Positions 46,701-57,081 of a stretch of DNA of 64,000 nt are shown one piece after another. The notes below the pieces were generated by a model. It was not told the origin of the DNA, ran no database searches, and saw nothing but the letters and a program-made list of their open reading frames with translations. How positions within the stretch are numbered: the stretch's first letter is position 1; each line of letters begins with the position of its first letter. The position numbers and the translations under genes were made by a program. This DNA comes from Gnetum montanum (lineage: Eukaryota > Streptophyta > Gnetopsida > Gnetales > Gnetaceae): assembly GCA_015680685.1 (NCBI GenBank), contig MNCI01003833.1:64853-128852 (forward strand), read 5' to 3'.

Positions 46701-47380
46701 GCAATAAAGAGTAAGAATGAGGCCACTAGAGAGATCATTGAGCAAAGGTTGTAGATGGACTTGCTTGCCTGAAAAAGTCAAGATTGGAAATATTATAGCA
46801 CAAACATGTATTAGTGGAGGAAAACTCAGAGGAACCACAAGCACCACTACAAGAACAAGTAAGACGCATACCTTAAATGGCACAAGGAGGAGTCTATCAA
46901 ATGTTGTTTCTATGCTATGTACCTCAAGGCAATTGGTAGGACATTGGCTTATGAGTTATTCTCTCATCACATAGTGGTGAGTGGGTCTCTAGAGAGGTAG
47001 ATTGCTATGCCCTTAGGGGAGGTTTCCTTTGCTACATTTTTAATGGAACTGCCAACATAGACTGTCATGGACAAAGGCAAGATCCTTTTGGGTATTAAAT
47101 TTGGCCAAGAGGAATGATCATAGCTATTAGAGGCCAAAATCCTCCAACACTTAGATGAGGGCCTTGATAGATTGCCTCTAGAGATGGATGTGAAACCCTC
47201 TTAGGTTATTTGTCTTTTGTTATTTTGTGCTTTTAGGATAATTTTTCATGTTGTGCATTTGTTGATTAATTCATTATCTTATGTTGCTTTGAACATGCAC
47301 CAAGTGATGCCATAGGCCCCCACGAAGTGATAGAGAAAGAGGAAGAGGAGCCTCAACCCCCATCGAACACCACTAGGTGA
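43785..47380 (+). pseudogene. Antisense multi-exon gene inside Tat-B, unknown function, decayed
   Basis: Plus-strand coding signal opposite to gag-pol. It opens at MVELVGILYYMSELVP (43785). Exons include FLLQHFNVMMWLHLDSDVAS, then LIDDFFTDLFGLPYDGPLVI (44920-44980), YKGILIKNVWVPMVCELYPL (45045-45105) and MEPWVAVPDNFTFMEGLVED, and end with an acidic tail (IEKEEEEPQPP) and stop TGA at 47378-47380. Likely introns with GT...AG: 45700-45833 (GTAAGT donor), 46056-46154 (GTATGT donor; frame phase fits), 46301-46384 and 47205-47304, plus one ending at 44644 or 44650. Many TAG/TGA stops make it a pseudogene. Function not recognised. It could be the family's own antisense ORF or a captured or inserted gene. 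Confidence 0.6.
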
Positions 47381-47890
47381 GCAATCCTAATGTAGCCTAG
47401 CTGTTAGGTAATTTTTCATTTTGGGCCATTTTTTCTATACAATCATGCCATGTATTCTGTTGATGGATTAATAAAAATGTATTAATAACAAGCTATCTTT
47501 GCTATGTGGATTGCATGTTATGTAAATTTTTGCATTTATCTTGCTAAGTATTACATACTAGTGATGTCGTTGATTAATGTGATTAGGGCCTTTGAGGGCC
47601 CCATGCCAATTTAAGACCATGGTGGGAGGGCCATTGTATAGTTTAAGGCCATTTTAGGTTACGGTGATTACTAGTTTAAGGCCATTTTAGGTTGCAAAAA
47701 AAAGAAAAGGGGCTGCTAGTTTTAGGATATGGTAGGCCATGGTGATAGTTTTAGGCCATTCTAGGTCGATACAATAAAAGAAAAAGGATTGTAAATTTTA
47801 GGCTATAGTAGGCTGTATGCTAGTTTAAGGCCTTTTTGGGCCATGGTGATGTGAAAAAGGTCGCTAGTTCTAGGCCATGGCAGGCCATAT
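47381..47890 (-). repeat. Tat-B spacer, gag side, with minisatellite
   Basis: After a short non-coding stretch, 47580-47890 is made of units with GTTTAAGGCCATTTTAGG or CTAGTTTTAGGCCAT wording. It matches Tat-A 18180-18460, which lies directly next to the protease end. The array is irregular, with A-rich interruptions. Confidence 0.72.
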
Positions 47891-48320
47891 GGTTTTTTGC
47901 AATTTTGAATTTTGTGATTTTTATGTATTTTAGTGTTTTTTGATGTGCTAGAAAGATAAACAAAAATGCATAGACAAAAGGAATGAATTCATAACAAAAA
48001 TAAATGATGCAAGAAAGGTAAGCAACCATGTGAAATGTAACTGCAAAAGCGAAAGTTAAATAAAGCATGTGAAGATTAAGGGCAAGTAGGCACCTAGCAC
48101 ATGTTGGACTAAGGGGATGCCTTAGTCATGTAGTTTCTTCCTAACCCAATGTGGATCAGGGGGTGCATAGGGCCTGGGAAGCCTAAGGAAATATTTGCCT
48201 AAACCCTCGTCCATGATGCTAAAGGGAAACTCTACCCATAAAGGCCATTTGATGTATGCCAACATGTCTAGGAAATCGTTACCATTGTCAGTTGCTTTAT
48301 GGACCTTCGTCTTTTCCATG
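47891..48320 (-). pseudogene. Tat-B end of the gag-protease frame; protease missing
   Basis: 48122-48319 on the minus strand reads LAYIKWPLWVEFPFSIMDEG and PRPYAPPDPHWVRKKL. This matches the extreme end of the Tat-A protease region (18545-18675). The segment just upstream (48290-48340) already matches the Gag-side linker of Tat-A near 19500. The whole protease core, about 750 bp in Tat-A, is therefore deleted. Confidence 0.72.
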
Positions 48321-51091
48321 TGGCCCAGGAGACAGATCTCTTGAGGAGGAGATTTAGGCTTGGTTTGTTGTGCTTTCTTTTCAGCCTCAATGCTTAGTTA
48401 TTGATTACTTGCGGTGGTTGTTTCAGCTTATGTGGCCATGGGAACAGCAGATAAGGGGATGGGCTTAGGTAGACCTAGCACCATACATTCCCTAATCATT
48501 TTGTCAATGAGGCATTCATTAGGCCTCCCAAGCTACAATCTAGACTACTTGTTGTTGTATGTAGGATGATTCCTTAGGTGAGCAGGGCCTGATGTAGTTC
48601 CCACCACTAGACTCTGAGTAGGTGAAGAGTCCACACATTTAGGCATCCTAATAACAAAGGGTATCTAGGTTTCTATTGTTGCAATGTACTGCAAGGCCCT
48701 AACCACAAAGGGTGTCATGGGTGTCTAAGGTGATGCTCTATTGACAAAAGGGGACCTTGAGCTAGGCTATGTTGGGGAGGCCCTAGTGTTGGTAGAGAGT
48801 ATACAAACCACAAATGGCTCTTATGCTGATTCTGAGTCATCAGCAATGCTAATGGCATTGATAGCATAACTTGTACCACTTTCATTAAGAGGATCTTTGT
48901 AGACCTTCATTAATTGATTTTTTCGGTGAACTAGGTTGGTTGCATCAAGGACCAGTTGGCCTTGGTTAATCATGCATTGTATGTCATCCCATAGGGCCAT
49001 GCAAAAATTTGTGTCATGGCTAGGCAATTGATGGTAATGGTAGAACCAGTCCAACCTAGAATGCTTAGGGACTAGAGGCTCATTTGGCATAGCTACTGAT
49101 GGGTTTATAAGGAGCTCGTAGTAGTGGTCATGATGCTTGTAAGTGTCCTTAGACATCTACTTATACTGGATGCACCCAAGAGCTCTGATGGCTTGATGGG
49201 AAATAGTGTGTACCTTGAGCAGTCCTTGTGGTCCAAGTTTGGCCTTGGGGTAGCTTGCCCCATGGCCACCGATGATGCAAACTAGTTGTTCACTATAATG
49301 CCAAAGTTGGATGCCTTGTTGTTGGCTAGGGCCTTAGGTGCCTTAGCTATTGGTTTGGCATTTCTTGACTTGGCCTCATTGGCCATCATTGCAAAAGTTG
49401 TGTTTGTTTTGCCCTTTTCTTTGTCTTTCATTGCATGTGCATTTTTGTAGGCCACATAGGCTAGGTCCTTACTAGCCTCTGTCACATCCTAAATGCTCTT
49501 TGTTTGAGAGAATGCCTAGCTCTAGGAGTGTGGGGCAAGGTAATACAACTTTGACTTGATAAAGTCATTCACTATATCTTTGAAAATGGCTAGTAGATGG
49601 GTTTTCACGTTCAGCTCATGAATTTCATTAAGCATGATCCTCGAGCACTAGATGAATTTTTGTACGAGCTCTAAGTGGCCTTACTTGATTTGCATCAATT
49701 AATCCAAGGTCGCCTTAGGATTCAAGTTGTACTTGAAGAAAGTGACGAATTGACTAAGCAATTCCTCCAAGGAAGCTATGGAGGCCCTAGGGAGTGCATG
49801 GTACCAATCTAGTGCCTTGCTAGTCAAGGACATGCCAAACATATAGATGGTTACATGAAGTAATGCCTACAATAGAAGGAATTTAGAAAAGAAGGTCACT
49901 AGATGGGCATTAGGATCTCCTTCACCATTGTATTTAGTGAACTAGGGAAGTTGGAATCAAGGAGGTAGGATTAGTGAGAAGATTGATTGGGTCATCCTAG
50001 TAAAAGTCCATCACATGGACTATTTCAGAGGAGGTGGCTTTCAGCGACTTAACCTCCTCAGTGAGCATCTGGATGAGTTGAAATGCTTAGTCCAAGCTTG
50101 GGGTGAGTGCAATGGGCTACACCAATTATGTTGCTTGATATGTTTCTTGAGTGGTCCATGGCCCCATTGCACGCTATGCGACCACATGAGATGCCTGTTG
50201 TGTGTGCTATTACACGTACTACTATGTGTGTTGTGCCATGGGCATACAGGCTAGGGCCCACCATGCAGTTGTAGCTTGCATCATTATGGGGGGTACCAAC
50301 GAGACATGTGAAACATACGACACCTGAGTCAATGGTAGTTGGAACATCTGCATAGTGTGAATGTAAGGCTACGTTGACATCACAGATGTTAATAGGAAGG
50401 ACTACGTAGACTACTTAAACATCAAGAAGGGGAGGATGGTTGATAGTCCTACATCCTCATGCATATAATGTACAAGGTTTAGGGTGATAGACCATCCTAC
50501 ATCCTAATGCATATGCACTTGATGACTTTCCACCACAAGGGTTGACCTAGGAAGTGACAAGGGGGATGTAACTACGTGATAAAAGGCAAATGGCTAGTAT
50601 TGCTAAGGGATGAAACTAGAGGTAGCCTACTGGAATGAGGTGTAAAATTGGTTCTTATGCTCTAAATGAGCCTCAAACTCATCCTGCCCATCTTGCAAGG
50701 GCTCCTCGTAATTGGTTGTTGCATTGTGTTCATTTGACCCACTCAGTCGAATGAGTTGGTCAAGCAGTCACTAAAAGGTCTAAGTGAGCAAAATGAAATT
50801 GTTGGGGGTAAGGAAGTACTCCCTTCCATTCCAGTGTATAATTTCATAACCTCATTTAGCATCCATTTCTTGGTAGTCTAGATATAGATCCTCCTAGAGT
50901 TTCATGCAAAGGAAGTTATATTTTTCATCCTCGAGTACCTTGTACTCAGGAGGTTGGTTACGTATCTTGAAAAACTACCTCTTTATCAAGGAGGATCCCC
51001 TAGCCCCAGGGAGATCAATTGTGATCTCCCAATAGCTAGGTTGAATAACAACCATAGTTAGGGTAGAGGTTGAGGGTTTCTTATGATTCAT
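48321..51091 (-). pseudogene. Tat-B Gag, degraded
   Basis: The start is taken at the Met at 51091 (MNHKKPSTSTLTMVVIQP), aligned with Tat-C at 56657. The retrotransposon-gag domain lies at about 49480-49900. Next is the basic region KDLAYVAYKNAHAMKDKEKG (49400-49480), then an open stretch at 48821-49156 with RLDWFYHYHQLPSHDTNFCM and LWDDIQCMI, a His/Cys arrangement reminiscent of a zinc knuckle. Stops are scattered through the frame. Confidence 0.78.
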
Positions 51092-51571
51092 AATGCTATG
51101 GAAAAGATGCAAACATTGCAAAAGTTGTGGATGTTTAAACAACTAAGTATAGAAAGATGAAAAATGGCTAAGTAAGAAAATGTTGAAAAAATGTTTAGAA
51201 AATGGCTAAGTTTGAAGATGTTGCTAAAGAAAAAACTAACTCTAGTGTTCTACACTCACTATGTTGAGGCCTGCTATGCTCTCACGTTGAGAGCTAGCTA
51301 CACTCTCCTGAGCACATAGAGATTTGGCTAAGCTATGCTTTGGCTTTCATCTAATAGGCTTCCAAGGGAACTAACAACTAGGTCCAATCTACATCAACTA
51401 ACTTATAGACAACTCCTATGCTAACCTATGATCCAACTACTACCATGGTAGGTCCACAAGGGTGTTGAGTCTACACTAGCCTAAAGCTAGTGACATAGGT
51501 GCAAAGAGCACATGGGACTACCATTGAATGCAAAATAAAATGGCATGGCCCTCCTTATAGCACCACAAAAC
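51092..51571 (-). promoter_or_regulatory. Tat-B leader and primer binding site
   Basis: The leader contains a perfect hairpin GCTCTCA-CGT-TGAGAGC (51278-51294) and further CTACACTCTC/GAGCACATAG words. The primer-site block is at 51546-51566, minus strand TGGTGCTATAAGGAGGGCC, just before the LTR end. No gene is seen. Confidence 0.6.
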
Positions 51572-53242
51572 AATAGTGGTCAAAAATTTCAATGGCTGAA
51601 ATGGTCACGTCAAGGTGTCCATGGCCACTATATAGCCCTAACCCTACCCCTGTCCAAAGGGCCATTGCTGGAGTGGGAAAACAGAGGTGGAGTGCCCAAG
51701 ATGATCTTGTCAGTCAAACCAAGACTTACAAAATGTTTCAATGAATAGGTGCCAGGGTTCACATGGTGTTTTCAGTGGTATCAAGGCTAACTAAACCAAA
51801 GTGTAGTAGCGTTTTCTGGCATGAAAACAATAGCACAAACATGAAAATTCCTACAAAATAGAAAAAAAGTGCAAGTTCAATGCTAAATGCTAAAGAAAAT
51901 GCTTGAAAAGTGCAAAAGAGTTTGAGAGAGGAAGAATAGCATCACTCCTAATGGGGGAGTATAGCAATTGCGAAAGAGAGCTTAGGAGGTATGCGGTGTA
52001 TAGATGGGCATAGTAGGTAGTGTAGTCATAGTCTCTAGGACATTCGAGCTACAAAACTAACATCCGCTATGAAGCTTAAGCCTGCCAAGTTAGCTACAGC
52101 TGTGTCTTGTAGATTGCAGTGTGTTGTGGTGTCCCAAAGTTTTGCCAAGGTGTTAAGTATGTTCAAGTGCAAGGGTGCTAGTGCCAAACTACCAACCATT
52201 AAGATGAAATTACCAGCTAACTATTTTAAAATGTTAATCCCTCAAAAATGCCAAATCCTAAAATGTGAAACATGGGGATATTTATAGTGTTAGGATTGAC
52301 ATGAAGTGTGGATCAAGTGCAATATGGCAAAGGGTATAGTTGAGGCTATGGTGACCCCAGCTATTCTCCCACTAGAGCAAAATGGTGCTAAGCTCTAGTG
52401 TGCTTCAGTGGACCTCGAGACTATCAGACTATGACTACCCTACCAAGACTACATGTGCCAAAGCCAAAAAGACAATAATGTACCTGCAAATAGTTCAAAA
52501 TAGTGCAATTTGGAGGCTATGCGCTGGGGCTATGTACTTCTCTCTTTTGAGTAGGATCGAGTGTAGGTACAATTTTGGGACAAATGGGAGGTGCAAAAGA
52601 AATGTAAATTGCTAATCGTGTTTTGTAGAGAATATTTGGAGCCAAGATGAAGGTAGGTGCTGAGCTCTAGAAGCTTTTGGAGGCTACCTTGCATTTCTAT
52701 GCCAACTACACTCTAGAGTGTAATCCAATAGTTAGGCAAATTTTGCAAATATTGAGTTCCAATGCTAGCTATGCTAGCTACACTCTAGAGTGTAGCAAGA
52801 AAAGTGAGAGTGTAGCATTGACACATAGGGGTAGCTTCATCCAAGCCACTCTAGCTATGCTCTAAAGCATAGTATGAGGGGTAGCTTTAGGAGTTAAAAA
52901 ATCTACGAAAATGCCTCTTTTCATGCTAACCTAGCTTGATAGCTTCTAGCTTAACACTTAGGCAAAACTAGCCACTAAAGTGTATGCTACACTAGCTACA
53001 CTTTGGAGCATGGTTGGGAGAATGGAAGCATAACACAACACTTAGAAAAATTTTACAACTACTTTTGACACTTAGAAAATTTTTCAAATCTGGTTCTATG
53101 TTGCACGCTACGCTGACTACACTCTAGAGCATAATCTTAGCAGTTGAAGCATGGGCCAAACACTTCAAAAAAATTTGCCTTGTGTTGACAATTATAAAAA
53201 TTTGTTGTTGAGGTGTTGTTGCTCGAATTTTATGGTGTTTCA
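51572..53242 (-). repeat. LTR shared by Tat-B (5' LTR) and Tat-C (downstream LTR)
   Basis: 1671 bp, minus strand starting TGAAACACC; the other end is mutated (AATAGTGGTC where Tat-C has TGTAGTGACC). It aligns throughout with 57082-58740. It contains five palindromic units centred on CTCTAGAG at 52705, 52777, 52854, 52995 and 53115; the unit at 52777-52796 is a perfect 20-bp palindrome. There is Tat-B leader on one side and Tat-C protease on the other. Confidence 0.87.
52279..52286 (-). promoter_or_regulatory. TATA box of the Tat-B/C LTR
   Basis: The minus strand reads CTATAAATATCCCC, at the position matching the Tat-A TATA box. The palindromes lie upstream of it, in U3. Confidence 0.6.
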
Positions 53243-53830
53243 TTGATGTATAGGGAAGGAGATGGCCTACAGCTAGGCTAATTAGGACATATCAAAGATA
53301 AGGTTGAAACGTAGCATCTCCTCAATCACAATGAATTCAGTAGTGGTGGGGAATTGCTTCCTTGCCATGAAGGCTATTGTGACTATTTCCCTTATGATAA
53401 CATGTGAATTGTTGAAAGATTTAAGGCACTTTATCTTTGTAGTTTTGATTTGATTAGCAAGACCAAGTTTATTGATGATAGTGTATCAGATGACATTGGT
53501 TGTCACCCCATCATCGACGTGCACCCTACAAATTCTACATAGCCCCATGTAAGTGGTGATAAACATCAGTGCGGTAATGATTTGACCCTTCTTAGGTTCA
53601 ACCTTAATCACCTCATCATGAAATGTTAGGGGCATTGAACTCGATTCTTGTGGGGGAGGAGGCAACATCGTAGCATGGATGGATAGTTCATTTTCTAGGA
53701 TGTCCTTCATGATAACAATAGAGGTCAACATGCAAACCAATGTTTCACAAAGGGCAAACTAAGTCATAATCAAATTTTATAGGCTTAAAGTTATATTTTT
53801 TAAATCCTATTTGACTTATTCCAATGCATC
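53243..53830 (-). pseudogene. Tat-C aspartic protease, truncated
   Basis: Minus strand: VHVDDGVTTNVI (53486-53525) is the active-site loop with Asp-Asp-Gly, as in Tat-A. It is followed by FMARKQFPTTTEFIVIEEM and FNLIFDMS (about 53290-53400). The homology to Tat-A stops at about 53255, a few codons after the ILG-type strand. Upstream (53560-53740) is the linker MVCMLTSIVIMKDILENELS. Stops occur after NVI and near the end. Confidence 0.75.
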
Positions 53831-56657
53831 AAGGACGTTATTTCCACAATCTTCTACTTTGTTGTTGGCCTTAATCTCCTCCATGCAACCTAAGAGATGG
53901 ATCTCTCATGGAGGGGACTTGGTCTTTGCTTGCTTTGGAGCCTTAGTTCTTTGTTGTTGGTTGCTTGTTGTGGTCTCTTTGGTTGATTGGGCCATTGGGA
54001 TAGGTGACAAGGGGATAGGCGTTAGTGGGCATAATTCCCTATGCTCTTGGTGTTGCCTAAGCATTTGGTTAACAAGGTGCTCATTGGGCCTTCCGAGTTG
54101 CCATCTCGATTCCCTATTGTTCTTGGCTATAGGAGGGCACTTTGGGCAAGCAAAGACTGATGCATTACCCACCACCAAACTTTGAGCAAGTAGGGAGTTT
54201 GCACATTGTAGTGTCCTTATGATGAAGGTTGATTGTGTTGTTGCTACCGCGACATGCTACAAGACCCTAACCACAAAGGGTATTATGGGTGCCCAAGGTG
54301 GTGCTCTGATAACAAAAGGAGTTCTTGAATTGGTCGATGTCAAGGAGAATCCAATGTTGCTAGTAGGCACACGAACCATGAATGGTTCCTATGTTGGTGC
54401 TAAATCGTCACCAACACTAATAGCATTAATTATGTACCTTGTATCACTTGAATTGAGTGGATATTTGTAAACCCCCATTGATTGGTTTTGGGAATGCATT
54501 GGGTTGGTTGCATCAAGGAAAAACTTTCCCTTGTTAATCATGCATTATATATTGTCCTGCAATGCCATGTAAAAATCTGTATCATGACACTACAATTGGT
54601 GATATTGGCAAAACCAATCCAATCTAAAATGCTTAGGGATAGGAGGCTCATTTGGTAGTGTGAATGAGGGATTCTTGAGGAGCTCACAATATTGATCATG
54701 CTATTTGTGAGCATCCTTAGACATTTTCTTATACTAGATGCATCTAGCATGAAGCAGTTTGTCCAAGAACTCTTACTACTTAATGGGCAACTATGGGTAC
54801 TTTGAGTGATCTTTGCACTCAAAGTTTGACCTTAAGATAGCTAGTGTTATGGTCATTGATGATGTAGACTTATTATTTGCCATAGATCTAGAGCCAGCTA
54901 CCTTGTTGGCCAAAGCCTTAGATGGCTTGGCCATGGTTTGGCATTGTTAGGTTTAGCCTTGTTGACCATCATTGTGATAGTTGTGGTTTCCTACTTTCCT
55001 TTGTCCTTGTTCTTTTCTTTCTTTGCATGTAATTTTTTATAGGTCACATAGGTCAAATCCTTATTGGCCTTTGCCGCATCTTGAATGCTCTTAGTTTAAG
55101 TGAATTCTTGGCTCAAGGATTGCAAGGTAAGATAATATAACTTTAACTTGATGAAGTCATTCACTGTGTCTTTGAAAATGGCTAGTAGGTGTGTTTCCAC
55201 GATGGGCTCATAGATTTCATTGAGCAACGTGCTCCAACATTGGATGAATTTTTGTATGGGCTCTAAATGACCCTACTTAACTTACATCAACTGATCTAGG
55301 ATCACCTTAGGCTTCAAGTTATACTTGAAGCACATGATGAATTGGGTGAGAAACTCTTGCAAAGAAGAGATGGAGGCCCTAGGGAGCGCATGGTACCAAT
55401 CTAGTGCCTTGTTGGTTAGGTACATGGCAAACACATGGATGATTATGTGTGGCCATGCCTACAGTAGAAGGCATTCAGACTAGAAGGTCACTAGATGAGC
55501 ATTAAGATCCCCTTCACCATTGTATCTGGTGAATTAGGATAATGGGACCCTAGTGGGTAGTGCTAGTGGTGGAACTATAGGATTGATTAGATCATCCTGG
55601 TAAAAGTCCATCATATGGATGGTTTTAGAGGAGGTAGCCTTGAGCTACTTGACCTCTTTGGTAAGGGTTTAGATTAGCTAGAATGCTTGATCTAAGCTTG
55701 GTGTGGTTGTCGCGGGCTACATTAGTTGTGCTACCCGTTGTGTTGTTTGGATGGCCCATGACTCAGGTTCAAGTTGTGTGACCACACATGATACTTGTTG
55801 TGTGGGTTGTGCAATGGACATAGTGCCTATTACCCACCACATGTTTGTTTTTTGGGCCATTGTGAAGGGTGCCAACATGATAGGCAATGAGATAAACAAC
55901 ACCTAAGCCATATGCTATACAGAGATGTGCACGGTGTGCATGTAAGGTTGCATAGGCATAATGGTTAATGGTATGGAAGGTTGGATAACATGAACAAGTT
56001 GAATAGACTGAATGGTCTACGAAGGTTGCATAGGCTACAAAGGTATGACAAAAATTAGGCTAGAAGAAAAGCTAAAAGAAACTACAGCCTCCTGTCACGT
56101 CTACTATGTTTGATGGGTTACCAATACAAGCATGGACCTGGGTAGTGACACTAGCTAACAGAGGGTTGAGACAATGGAGGAATGAAGGTGGATATTGTCC
56201 ACTGGAATGAGGTGTGGAGTAAGTCATCATGCTTAGATTGAGTTTCAAACTTATCTAGGTCCTCTTGTAGGGGCTCCTCGTAGTCAGTCCATACCTCACA
56301 TCCAAGGTTACAGATGAGGTTATCTAGCATCCATTGGTAGGGTTCTATGAGTAGAATAAATTTCATAGTGGAAGGGAACCATTCATTCCTATTTCAATGT
56401 ATAAGCTCAAAACTATGTTTGGCATCCATTTCTTGGTAGTCTATGTACACACTTGTTGAGAGCTTCATGCAAAAGAAGTTATATTACTCATTATTGAGTA
56501 CCATGAACTTGGGAGGTAGGTTGCACAACCTAAAAGATCACCTATATTTTTCCAAGACAAGTCCTCCAACTCCAGGAAGGTTAATCCAAATCTCTTGTTG
56601 AATAGGCTAGAGAACAACCATGCTCAAAGAGGAGGTTGAAGGCTACTTGGGATTCAT
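53831..56657 (-). pseudogene. Tat-C Gag, degraded
   Basis: The start is the Met at 56657 (MNPK, then PSTSSLSMVVL after a stop). The N-terminal part has YNFFCMKLSTSVYIDYQEMD and an open stretch at 56151-56366. The gag domain lies at about 55080-55500 and the basic linker near 54880-55080. The knuckle-like end is at about 54540-54700. It has the same order as Tat-B, with many stops. Confidence 0.75.
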
Positions 56658-57081
56658 TATGCAAAAGGGGGATGTACAAAAGTTACTGTTGGAGAAAGGA
56701 AAAAAAAGGCTAACTCGGCTAACTAAAGAAAATGGCTAAGTGTGAGAATGTAGAAAAAATGGCCAAGTATAAAACTACTAAAAATGGGCTAAATATAAAA
56801 ATTTAGAAAAATGACTAAGTATAAATTTTTGAAAAAATGGCTAACTCTAGGACTACGCTCAGATCTAACTACACTCACTATGCTGTGAGCTGACTATGCT
56901 TTATTAAGCACCTAAAATTTAGCTAAGTGTTTGAGGTAAGCTCTGGTGGTTTTCAAGAAGGATTCTAAGGGAATTAATGATGGGAACCAATTTTCATGGG
57001 GATGCAGAGAGCACACAAGGCAACAACCAAGGGAAGCCAAAGAAGAAAATGATTAAGGCCCTTCTTCTAGTGCTAGAAAAT
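56658..57081 (-). promoter_or_regulatory. Tat-C leader and primer binding site
   Basis: An A-rich leader with repeated AAATGGCTAAGTATAAA words (56730-56850). The primer-site block on the minus strand is AGCACTAGAAGAAGGGCC at 57058-57075, the same place as in Tat-A and Tat-B. Confidence 0.55.

Larger units (their letters stand above)
38536..53242 (-). mobile_element. Tat-B: Tat-type element with an antisense gene in the protease-RT spacer
   Basis: In element order on the minus strand: LTR (51572-53242), primer site and leader, gag (51091 to about 48100), minisatellite spacer, a plus-strand gene (43785-47380), more spacer, RT, RNase H, second RNase H, and integrase cut at 38536. Protease is deleted between about 48235 and 48300. 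No 3' LTR is in the window. Its LTR and gag are closer to Tat-C than to Tat-A, so B and C form one subfamily. Confidence 0.8.
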
